Assembly (NCBI RefSeq): GCF_018130165.1 | Contig: NZ_JAFCLZ010000011.1 | Span: 1 to 64,000, forward strand | DNA: 64,000 bases | From: Bradyrhizobium sp. JYMT SZCCT0180 | GTDB lineage: Bacteria > Pseudomonadota > Alphaproteobacteria > Rhizobiales > Xanthobacteraceae | Direction of reading: 5' to 3' | Shown here: in pieces, positions 34,135 to 41,181 of the stretch | Layout of the letters: every line of letters starts with the position of its first letter | Numbering within the stretch: position 1 is the first letter of the stretch | The notes under the pieces: model-generated | Databases searched by the model: none | What the model was told of the DNA's origin: nothing | What the model saw: the letters and a program-made list of their open reading frames with translations, nothing else | Translations under genes and position numbers: made by a program

Positions 34135-35208
34135 TCAGTTGCGCCGGCCGGCAGCGTCGCGCTTCAACCCCATGACGAAGCCGATGATTTCGGCAACCGC
34201 ATGATAGTGCTCGACCGGGATTTCCTCGTCGACATCGACGGTCGCATAGAGCGCGCGCGCCAGCGGCACGTTCTCGACGATCGGAATGTCGTGTTTCTTG
34301 GCGATCTCCCTGATCTTGAACGCGATATTGTCGACGCCCTTGGCAACGCAGACCGGCGCCGACATGCCGCGGTCGTAGGACAGCGCCACCGAATAGTGGG
34401 TCGGGTTGGTGATGATCACGCTGGCCTTGGGCACATCGGTCATCATCCGCTTCTTCATGTTGGCCTGGCGCAACTGCCGGATCTTGGCCTTGATGTGGGG
34501 GTCGCCTTCGGACTGCTTGAACTCGTCCTTGATTTCCTGCAGCGACATCTTCTGCCGCTCGAACCACTGCCGGTACTGGAAGAAGTAATCCGCGATCGCC
34601 ACGGCGGCCAGCATCGCCACCACCGCGCCCATCAGATGCAGCGTCAGACTGGTGGTGACGCCCATGATCGCCGTCGGGTCGAAGGCCAGAAACGACTCCA
34701 GCCGGTGGCGCTCCGGCCACAGCACCGCCATCATGACGGCGCCGAGCGCGACCAGTTTGAACACGCCCTTGAGGAAATTCGCCAGCGCCTGCTTGCCGAA
34801 GATGCGCTTGAAGCCGGCGCCCGGCGACACCTTGCTGAATTTGGGCGTGAGCGATTCCGACGACCACACCAGCCGGTGCTGGATCATGTTGCCGGCGATG
34901 GCCGCCAGCATCAGCATCAGCAGCGGCACGCCGATCGCCGCCAGCACGGCAATGCCGAGCGTATTGCCGAGTTGCAGCAGCGCCGAGCCGTCGGCGCGCA
35001 GCGTGCCGGCATTGGCGATCAAATTGCGCATCGGCATCAGGATGCCGCCGCCGATCGAGCCCGAGAAGGTCGACAAAACAAGCGTCGCGCCCGCGATCAC
35101 GAACCAGGTGTTGACTTCCTGGCTCTTGGCAACGTCGCCCTTGGCATGCGCGTCGTCGAGACGCTTTTGCGTAGGGTCTTCTGTTTTATCGTCGCTATCG
35201 TCGGCCAT
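34135..35208 (-). CDS. flhB: flagellar export apparatus protein FlhB
   Basis: This 357-residue protein has four transmembrane helices (about 34-58, 84-108, 145-168, 183-210) and a cytoplasmic domain with the self-cleavage motif NPTH (268-271). FlhB sets the substrate switch from hook to filament export. The gene follows fliR by 18 bp at the end of the flgB-flgC-fliE-fliQ-fliR-flhB run. The N-terminus is polar and acidic (MADDSDDKTEDPTQKR), as usual. Confidence 0.97.
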   Translation of the reverse strand: MADDSDDKTEDPTQKRLDDAHAKGDVAKSQEVNTWFVIAGATLVLSTFSGSIGGGILMPMRNLIANAGTLRADGSALLQLGNTLGIAVLAAIGVPLLMLMLAAIAGNMIQHRLVWSSESLTPKFSKVSPGAGFKRIFGKQALANFLKGVFKLVALGAVMMAVLWPERHRLESFLAFDPTAIMGVTTSLTLHLMGAVVAMLAAVAIADYFFQYRQWFERQKMSLQEIKDEFKQSEGDPHIKAKIRQLRQANMKKRMMTDVPKASVIITNPTHYSVALSYDRGMSAPVCVAKGVDNIAFKIREIAKKHDIPIVENVPLARALYATVDVDEEIPVEHYHAVAEIIGFVMGLKRDAAGRRN

Positions 35209-35226
35209 CGCGGCGCCTTGGGTATT

Positions 35227-35997
35227 TTATTTGAGAGGTGTGAGCTCGTGCATGACGCCGGTGAAGTAGTTCAGATAGGTGCCCATCATCGCCGTGAGGA
35301 CGGCGGCGAAGATCAGGAAGCCGATCAGGATCGAGAGCGGCACGCCGACGAAATAGACCTGCATCGCCGGCATCAGCCGCGCCAGAATGCCGAGCCCCAT
35401 GTTGAAGACGATGCCGAACACCAGAAACGGCGCCGACAATTGCAGGCCGATCTTGAAGGCCGCGGTGAAAGCGCGGGTCGCAAGCGCCGCGACATCGCCG
35501 GTCGGCATCGTCTCGCCCGGCGAGAAGATCCGGTAGCTCTCGTTGAGCGCCGCGATCACCAGGTGATGGGTGTCGGTGGCGAACAACAGAGTCATGCCGA
35601 GGATGGTGAGGAAGTTGCCGATCAGAAGGCCCTGCTGGCCCTGGGTCGGATCGACGGCGGTGACGAATCCGAGGCCGAGTTGCTGGGCGATCACCGAGCC
35701 TGCGACCGCCAGCGCCGACAGCGTCACCCGCGCGGTGGCGCCGAGCACCACGCCGATGACGATCTCGTGCACCATCAGAACGCCCATCGCGCTCATCGAG
35801 GTCAGATCGACCTGATAGGCGGCGCGGTGCAGCGGCAGGATGATCAGCGTCAGCAACAGCGCGATCGCGAGCTTGATCCGGACCGGGATGTTGCTCTCGC
35901 CGAATCCCGGCAACAGCATCACCATCGCCCCCACGCGGGCGAACACCAGCATGAAAGTGGCGGCCAGGGCCGGCAGCATGGAGACATCGATGCGCAT
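35227..35997 (-). CDS. fliR: flagellar export gate protein FliR
   Basis: This 256-residue inner-membrane protein has six hydrophobic helices, including the N-terminal LPALAATFMLVFARVGAMVM and the FLVFGIVFNMGLGILARLMP segment that is the usual FliR landmark. FliR forms part of the export gate with FliP and FliQ. It lies 17 bp downstream of fliQ and 18 bp upstream of flhB. Confidence 0.96.
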   Translation of the reverse strand: MRIDVSMLPALAATFMLVFARVGAMVMLLPGFGESNIPVRIKLAIALLLTLIILPLHRAAYQVDLTSMSAMGVLMVHEIVIGVVLGATARVTLSALAVAGSVIAQQLGLGFVTAVDPTQGQQGLLIGNFLTILGMTLLFATDTHHLVIAALNESYRIFSPGETMPTGDVAALATRAFTAAFKIGLQLSAPFLVFGIVFNMGLGILARLMPAMQVYFVGVPLSILIGFLIFAAVLTAMMGTYLNYFTGVMHELTPLK

Positions 35998-36014
35998 GGT
36001 CTACGCACAGTGCA

Positions 36015-36278
36015 TCATCCGCCTATGATTCGCGACGATATCCGCATCATGTAGCCTTGCAGCGAATCCGCCATGAACGGCAACGCCAGCAATAACGTCA
36101 CGAAGATCGCCAGGATCTTCGGCACGAAGATCAGCGTCTGCTCCTGGATCTGCGTCAGCGCCTGGAACAGCGACACCACGACGCCGACCACGAGGCCGAC
36201 CACCATCAGGGGCGACGACACCACCACGATGGTCCAGATCGCATCGCGCGCCACGTCGAGGGTTTCAGCACCGGTCAT
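36015..36278 (-). CDS. fliQ: flagellar export gate protein FliQ
   Basis: The 87-residue product is the standard FliQ length, with two helices (about 18-38 and 54-78) and the typical GVVVSLFQALTQIQEQTLIF stretch between them. The start was set at MTGAETLDVARD; a longer frame runs into the type C repeat. FliQ lines the export gate. It is separated from fliE by 111 bp that hold a repeat. Confidence 0.96.
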   Translation of the reverse strand: MTGAETLDVARDAIWTIVVVSSPLMVVGLVVGVVVSLFQALTQIQEQTLIFVPKILAIFVTLLLALPFMADSLQGYMMRISSRIIGG

Positions 36279-36301
36279 TTTGATTCTCGCTCTTTCCGCA
36301 G

Positions 36302-36376
36302 CGTCATTCCGGGGCGCGAAGCGAACCCGGAATCTCGAGATCCCGGGTTCGATGCTGCGCATCGCCCCGGGATGAC
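36302..36376. repeat. type C palindromic repeat between fliQ and fliE
   Basis: CGTCATTCCGGGGCG ... GCCCCGGGATGACG with an inner CCCGGAATCTCGAGATCCCGGG. It sits inside the flagellar operon and fills most of the 111-bp gap. Confidence 0.85.
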
Positions 36377-36389
36377 GTCCAAGAGGACG

Positions 36390-36701
36390 TCAAATCGGCA
36401 TCTTCATGATGTCTTCGTAGGACTGGATCACCCGGTCGCGTACCGACACCAGCGTCGAGACCGCGACGTCGGTCTCGGCCACCGCGGTCACCACGTCCAT
36501 GACGTTGGCCTTGCCCGAGGCCATCGCGATGGTCTGGGAGTCGGACTTCTTGCCGGCCTCCATCACGCTGCCGACGGCATCCTTGAGCAGCGCGCCGAAG
36601 GACGGACCGCCCGAAGTCTTCCCGCCCTTCTCGGCGCCGCCGGTCTCCATGATGCGCGAGAGCGCGGCGTAGGCGTTTGCTGCAACTGTCGGTGAAGCCA
36701 T
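36390..36701 (-). CDS. fliE: flagellar hook-basal body protein FliE
   Basis: The 103-residue FliE links the MS ring and the rod. The C-terminal SVRDRVIQSYEDIMKMPI helix and the upstream VVTAVAETDVAVSTL segment are the usual FliE landmarks. The head GPSFGALLKDAVGSVMEAGK also fits. It lies 17 bp after flgC and forms the first part of the export-gate unit. Confidence 0.94.
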   Translation of the reverse strand: MASPTVAANAYAALSRIMETGGAEKGGKTSGGPSFGALLKDAVGSVMEAGKKSDSQTIAMASGKANVMDVVTAVAETDVAVSTLVSVRDRVIQSYEDIMKMPI

Positions 36702-36718
36702 GGTCTATGATTCCTGTT

Positions 36719-37147
36719 TCAGGCCTTGAGGATGTCGAGCGTGCGTTGAATCATCCGGCGCGTGGCGCTGATGATGTTGAGGTTGGCCTCATAGGACCGC
36801 TGGGCTTCGCGCATGTCGGTCATTTCGACCAGCGGGTTGACGTTGGGATATTTGACGTTGCCGGCGGCGTCCGCCGCCGGGTTGCTCGGCTCGTACTTGA
36901 CGCGGAACGCCGACTGGTCGGCGCGCACCTTGCCGAGCGTCACCACTTTGGCATCGATGGTGCGGTCCAGCGCCGAGGAGAAGGTCGGCACCTTGCGGCG
37001 ATAGGGATCGCCGGCGGAAGTCGGCGCGGTGGAGTCCACGTTCGCGATGTTTTCCGAGATTACCCGCATCCGCCCGGCCTGCGCGCGCAGGCCCGAGGTC
37101 GCGATGCTCATCGAGCGGGCGAAGTCGCTGCCACCATCATCTGCCAT
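36719..37147 (-). CDS. flgC: flagellar proximal rod protein FlgC
   Basis: The 142-residue product begins with the rod/hook N-terminal motif (SMSIATSGLRAQAGRMRVIS then ENIANVDST) and ends with the C-terminal helix motif (MREAQRSYEANLNIISATRR). It forms the proximal rod with FlgB. It is 26 bp downstream of flgB and 17 bp upstream of fliE. Confidence 0.96.
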   Translation of the reverse strand: MADDGGSDFARSMSIATSGLRAQAGRMRVISENIANVDSTAPTSAGDPYRRKVPTFSSALDRTIDAKVVTLGKVRADQSAFRVKYEPSNPAADAAGNVKYPNVNPLVEMTDMREAQRSYEANLNIISATRRMIQRTLDILKA

Positions 37148-37173
37148 GATCCGGTTCCCCTAAATGCGGCGCG

Positions 37174-37590
37174 TCAGCGCTTTCCGATCGCGGTCTTGAG
37201 AAGTCCGAGGCTGCGGGTGTAGAGCGAGGTGGCCGCCGCATAGTCCATCTGGTTGGCGGAGACCCGCATCATCTGATCTTCCAGATTGACGGCGTTGCCG
37301 GCGGGCCGGGTCAGGAACCCGCTCTTGCCGCCATCGCCGTCGAAGGTCTGCCCACCGCCGGACACGGCGATATGGCTCGCGCTGGTGCGCATCATCGCCA
37401 TCGATCCGAAAGTTCCGCCGACGGTGGCGGCGGAGCCTTTTTTGTCGAATTTCGGTTCCACTAGGTCGCGCGGCTTGAAGTTCGGGGTATTGGCGTTGGA
37501 AATGTTTTCGGCGAGCACCCGCTGGCGTTCCTGATGCCACTGCATCTTGGTGCGCAGCGCCGACAGGATCGGAAGGTCGTTGATGGCCAT
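37174..37590 (-). CDS. flgB: flagellar proximal rod protein FlgB
   Basis: This 138-residue proximal rod protein contains LRTKMQWHQERQRVLAENIS and a C-terminal helix (RVSANQMDYAAATSLYTRSL). It is the first gene of the leftward flgB-flgC-fliE-fliQ-fliR-flhB run. A full CtrA-type site (37657-37671) stands 67-81 nt before the start codon. Confidence 0.95.
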   Translation of the reverse strand: MAINDLPILSALRTKMQWHQERQRVLAENISNANTPNFKPRDLVEPKFDKKGSAATVGGTFGSMAMMRTSASHIAVSGGGQTFDGDGGKSGFLTRPAGNAVNLEDQMMRVSANQMDYAAATSLYTRSLGLLKTAIGKR

Positions 37591-38026
37591 CGCGAGCGGG
37601 TCCTCGTTAACCTCTGGCAGTCGCCGCGAGGTAGGCAGAATTTGCCCGGTGTATGGTTAACGGCTGGTTAAAATCCGCAGAAACAGGCCGTGGACAACGC
37701 GTTTGCGCCGGCGCCGGCGCCCAAAAGAGCGCATTTTCGCCACGAAACCTGCGTTAACCAGCAGCGGCCGACGCGGCCGGGGACGCTCAGAAGTCGTTTT
37801 GGATCAAGCGATTCTTGGTCTATTAATTAATGGGCGGCAGCGTTTGCCGTGGGGAATTAAGGAATTAGGGCTGATCTCGGGCGTGATTCGCCGGTCGACG
37901 GATCGCTTCGGAACATGAATATCGTTTCGGAACATGAATCCGGAAGAATCATGTTCAAGTTGGAAGATCAGATCCGCGCACGTCGAAGCAAGCATGTGAG
38001 AACGGCCTGAGGCCGGGGACTAGAGA
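37591..38026. other. 436-bp divergent flagellar intergenic region
   Basis: No gene is seen. It holds the CtrA-type site at 37657-37671 near flgB. Near fliO are an AT-rich TATTAATTAATGGG stretch, a direct repeat of TTCGGAACATGAAT (about 37906-37919 and 37925-37938) and a nearby reverse element ATCATGTTC (about 37948-37956). The repeats might be sites for a flagellar activator. Confidence 0.6.
37657..37671 (-). promoter_or_regulatory. CtrA-type binding site upstream of flgB
   Basis: On the minus strand the site reads TTAACCAGCCGTTAACCAT, i.e. TTAA-N7-TTAACCAT, matching both halves of the CtrA consensus. It is 67-81 nt upstream of the flgB start. Confidence 0.75.
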
Positions 38027-38947
38027 ATGCAGACAGCATATTTCATCTTCGCATTCATCGCCGTGCTGGCGCTGATCGGCGTTGCCGCATGGCTCGTGCG
38101 CCGCTTCGCCACCAACCGCCTCGGTGCCAACACCAATCGCGGCAGGATGCCGCGGCTGGCCGTGATCGACGCCGCCGCCGTGGACGGCCGCCGGCGCCTG
38201 GTGCTGGTCCGGCGCGACAATGTCGAACATCTCCTGATGATCGGCGGCCCCAGCGACATCGTGGTGGAACCCAATATCGTCCGTGCCATGCCGGGCCGTG
38301 ACCAGATGGCGCCGCGGCCTGCGGTCACCGGCGAGCAGCCACCGCGGATCGCCCCGCTGCCGGATGCCGGCTGGAACGACGAGAGCGCCCGCGACCCGTT
38401 CGATCACGGCGAACCGCAAATGCCCGAGCCGCCGCCGCGCCCGGCACGCCCCGCCTTCGCCGACGAGCTCCGCCGCCCGGCGCCGCCGCCGATGGCCGAG
38501 CGCCGCACCGATCCGCTGGCAAGCTTTTCGCCGGAGCCGATGGGCGGCCGGCCGGAACCGCGTCCAGAGCCGGTCCCGCAGCGCCCGGCCCGCACCGAAC
38601 CCATGATGCCGCGGCCGCAGCGCCAGATGGAGCCGCCGAAGGCGCCGCCGCCGGTCCGCGCGCCAGAGCGTGCCGCAGCACCGCCACCGCCACCCCCGCC
38701 GCCTGCGCCTCCGCCGCAATCCGCCGACCAGAATCTCGCCGAGATGGCGCAGCGGCTCGAAGCTGCCTTGCGCCGTCCCGCCGATGCCCCGATCGCGCCG
38801 CCGGTCGCGCCCGAGCCGCCGCCTGCCCGCCCCGCGCGCAGCGAGACGCCCGCCCCGCCCCCCGCGCCCGCGCCGCAGAAGACCGGGTTTGAGAACCTCG
38901 AAGACGAGATGGCCTCATTGCTGGGCCGCCCGAAGTCTCCTTCGTGA
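38027..38947 (+). CDS. fliO: FliO-like flagellar protein with long proline-rich tail
   Basis: The 306-residue product has one N-terminal helix (residues 4-24) and a small FliO-type beta segment (RMPRLAVIDAAAVDGRRRLV then RRDNVEHLLMIGG). A Pro/Arg/Ala-rich tail of more than 200 residues follows, ending with a conserved-looking FENLEDEMASLLGRP. Common FliO proteins are about 100-130 residues, so the tail is an addition. The stop overlaps the fliP GTG by 4 bp. The symbol rests on position and this segment, not on strong similarity. Confidence 0.8.
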   Translation: MQTAYFIFAFIAVLALIGVAAWLVRRFATNRLGANTNRGRMPRLAVIDAAAVDGRRRLVLVRRDNVEHLLMIGGPSDIVVEPNIVRAMPGRDQMAPRPAVTGEQPPRIAPLPDAGWNDESARDPFDHGEPQMPEPPPRPARPAFADELRRPAPPPMAERRTDPLASFSPEPMGGRPEPRPEPVPQRPARTEPMMPRPQRQMEPPKAPPPVRAPERAAAPPPPPPPPAPPPQSADQNLAEMAQRLEAALRRPADAPIAPPVAPEPPPARPARSETPAPPPAPAPQKTGFENLEDEMASLLGRPKSPS

Positions 38948-39696
38948 GATCGGCGAAAGCCCCGCGTAGAGTTTTATTTTTTGTCGCACTGATAGCCGCC
39001 GGATCGCTCGCCGATCCGGTGCTGGCGCAGGACATCAGCATCAATCTCGGCCAGGGCGGTGGCGGCGTCACCGAACGCGCGATCCAGCTGATCGCGCTGC
39101 TGACGATCCTCTCGATCGCGCCGTCGATCCTGATCATGATGACGTCGTTCACCCGGATCGTGGTGGTGCTGTCGCTGCTGCGCACCGCTTTGGGCACCGC
39201 GACCGCACCGCCGAACTCCGTGATCATCGCGCTCGCGATGTTCCTGACCGCGTTCGTGATGGGGCCGGTGCTGCAAAAATCCTATGACGACGGCATCAAG
39301 CCCTTGGTCGCCAACCAGATCGGCGTCGAGGACGCGCTGCAAAGGGCGTCCGTGCCGCTGCGCGGCTTCATGCTGAAGAACGTTCGCGAGAAGGACCTCA
39401 AGCTGTTCCTGGACATGTCGCGCGAGCCGCCGCCGGCGACGCCGGAAGAGATGTCGCTGCGGATTCTGGTGCCGGCCTTCATGATCTCCGAGCTGAAGCG
39501 CGCCTTCGAGATCGGCTTCTTGTTGTTCCTGCCCTTCCTGATCATCGATCTCGTGGTGGCGTCGGTTCTGATGTCGATGGGCATGATGATGCTGCCGCCG
39601 GTCGTGGTGTCACTCCCGTTCAAACTGATCTTCTTCGTGCTGGTCGACGGCTGGTCGCTGGTGGCGGGAAGCCTGGTGCAGAGTTACGGGACGTAG
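38944..39696 (+). CDS. fliP: flagellar export gate protein FliP
   Basis: This 250-residue protein has a cleavable signal (VLFFVALIAAGSLADPVLAQ) and four membrane helices. The FliP landmarks are ILIMMTSFTRIVVVLSLLR, PPNSVIIALAMFLTAFVMGP and FMISELKRAFEIGFLLFLPF. FliP forms the export gate core. It starts at GTG, overlapping the fliO stop as GTGA. The last 13 bp overlap an opposite-strand gene. Confidence 0.96.
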   Translation: MRSAKAPRRVLFFVALIAAGSLADPVLAQDISINLGQGGGGVTERAIQLIALLTILSIAPSILIMMTSFTRIVVVLSLLRTALGTATAPPNSVIIALAMFLTAFVMGPVLQKSYDDGIKPLVANQIGVEDALQRASVPLRGFMLKNVREKDLKLFLDMSREPPPATPEEMSLRILVPAFMISELKRAFEIGFLLFLPFLIIDLVVASVLMSMGMMMLPPVVVSLPFKLIFFVLVDGWSLVAGSLVQSYGT

Positions 39697-39905
39697 CTGA
39701 TCTGATCCGAGCCGATGTCACGGGCGGTCGGATAAGCCGTCGCGCCGGCCTTCTCGACGACAGCCGTCGTGATCATGCTGATGCCATTGTCCGCGACCAC
39801 GTCTTTGGTCCGCAATTCCACCGCGAAAAGCGCGGTGCCGATGACCGCGACCACGACAGCGATCGCGACCGGAACCAGCGCTCGGTGTGTATTCCTGGGA
39901 TGCAT
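39684..39905 (-). CDS. small signal-anchored hypothetical protein
   Basis: The 73-residue product has a hydrophobic segment (about 8-28, LVPVAIAVVVAVIGTALFAV) and a polar remainder (TKDVVADNGISMITT...SYVP). Its last 13 bp overlap the end of fliP on the other strand. No ribosome binding site stands out. It may be a real gene because the composition fits a signal-anchored peptide, but the support is moderate. Confidence 0.5.
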   Translation of the reverse strand: MHPRNTHRALVPVAIAVVVAVIGTALFAVELRTKDVVADNGISMITTAVVEKAGATAYPTARDIGSDQISYVP

Positions 39906-39990
39906 AAAAATTAGTCCGTCTCTCGCGCTATTTGGCTGCTTGGAAAGCTACGATTTGGGATGGAAACGGTTTCAAACAAGGAGCTCACGG

Positions 39991-40437
39991 ATGACAAGTG
40001 CGCGACTGGTAAATGCCGGCGATCTCGACGCGCTGCTTGCGCTGTTTGCCGAGTCCGATGTCAGCCGGAGTGCCGAACCAGAACGAGCTAGAATAATATG
40101 GGCGCAGATCCTCGCCCGCGAAGGAGTAATGATCTTTGTTTCGGACGAAAGCAGTAGAATCGTTTCAACCTGCATGCTCATCACCACGCCCAACCTGCTG
40201 CGCGGCGGCCGTCAGCACGGCATTCTCGAGAACGTCGCCACCCATCCCGACTTCCAGGGACGCGGCCACGGCCGCGCGGTGGTCGCGGCAGCGCTGGCCG
40301 AGGCGTGGAAGCAGGATTGCTATCAGGTATTGATGCAAAGCGGCCGCGCCGATCCGCGCGTGCACCGGTTCTACGAGGTCTGCGGCTTCGTGCCGGGACT
40401 TCGTACCGCCTACGCCGCGCGCAATCCTGCGAAATAG
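39991..40437 (+). CDS. GNAT-family N-acetyltransferase
   Basis: This 148-residue protein has the acetyl-CoA motif A (ENVATHPDFQGRGHGRAVVA, residues about 80-99) and the later RVHRFYEVCGFVPG strand, both typical of GNAT. The ATG has an AAGGAG ribosome binding site. The substrate is unknown. It lies outside the flagellar genes in orientation only, downstream of fliP. Confidence 0.9.
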   Translation: MTSARLVNAGDLDALLALFAESDVSRSAEPERARIIWAQILAREGVMIFVSDESSRIVSTCMLITTPNLLRGGRQHGILENVATHPDFQGRGHGRAVVAAALAEAWKQDCYQVLMQSGRADPRVHRFYEVCGFVPGLRTAYAARNPAK

Positions 40438-40465
40438 CAAAGGCGCGCAACGCCTCGCGGTCTAC

Positions 40466-40702
40466 TCACTCCTTGAAATCATACTGCTTGCAGAGATGGT
40501 CGCCGATCTGCACCACCATCGCGACGCATTCGGGATAGCCCGGCTTGTCGATCGTCGCCTGTTCGGCACTTACGCGAAACTCCCAGGAGTCGCCGTCGCG
40601 GAGCACCGAGATCACCATTCCATCGGGACAATCGGAATGGACCTTCAACTCGGCTACTGCCATCGCGATGAGTTCGGCTTCGGTCTTGGCTGGCTTGCTC
40701 AT
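40466..40702 (-). CDS. small hypothetical protein, 78 aa
   Basis: This soluble, acidic-to-neutral protein begins MSKPAKTEAELIAMAVAELK. The body has two cysteines (SDCPDG, PECVAM) and the segment DGDSWEFRVSAEQATIDKPG. It resembles other short uncharacterised rhizobial proteins. It is convergent with the GNAT gene. Confidence 0.75.
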   Translation of the reverse strand: MSKPAKTEAELIAMAVAELKVHSDCPDGMVISVLRDGDSWEFRVSAEQATIDKPGYPECVAMVVQIGDHLCKQYDFKE

Positions 40703-40813
40703 GGCGATAGTTCCCCCGGTGGCGACCTTGATTTTGTGCGCGCAGGTTGCCGGTTCGGAAGCGGTCTGTCGAGGGGACGAGCAGGAGGCGCGATACCTTG
40801 CCGCGCCGGGGCG

Positions 40814-41107
40814 CTATTTCGGGATGTGCTTGGTGAATATCCTGACGACATAGCCCTTCACGGCCGGCGCTGCGTCGAACATATCGGAGGCGATGCGCTC
40901 GACGGCATCTCGCAGCGCCAGAAACTGCGCCTGTCTTGCCAGGCTATCGGTTCCCTTGACGCCTGCGAGCTCGTCCATGGCGGCGTCACTGATCTGGCAT
41001 TCGATCGGCTCGTCCCCATTTTGCATGGTGAACTTGAACGCCAATCGTTCGTTGTCGTGTCCTACAATTCGGCCCCGGGTCAGCGGCATCGAACGACAAA
41101 CTTCCAT
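40814..41107 (-). CDS. DUF1488-like small protein
   Basis: The 97-residue product contains LAFKFTMQNGDEPIECQISD and a C-terminal AVKGYVVRIFTKHIPK segment, the DUF1488 pattern. A start at 41089 (MPLTRGRIVG) is an alternative. Function unknown. It lies just beyond the end of the large repeat-protein gene. Confidence 0.75.
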   Translation of the reverse strand: MEVCRSMPLTRGRIVGHDNERLAFKFTMQNGDEPIECQISDAAMDELAGVKGTDSLARQAQFLALRDAVERIASDMFDAAPAVKGYVVRIFTKHIPK

Positions 41108-41181
41108 ACGGCTTGATGTGTGGATTTCGCTTAACCGACGAAACGCCGGCGCGCAAACCCCGCCGGGGGTTGCCCGAACTA

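Noticed and set aside
34201..36054. 617-codon plus-strand frame opposite flhB and fliR
   Set aside because: It spans two well-recognised flagellar genes and their spacer, with a His/Asp/Arg-rich translation.
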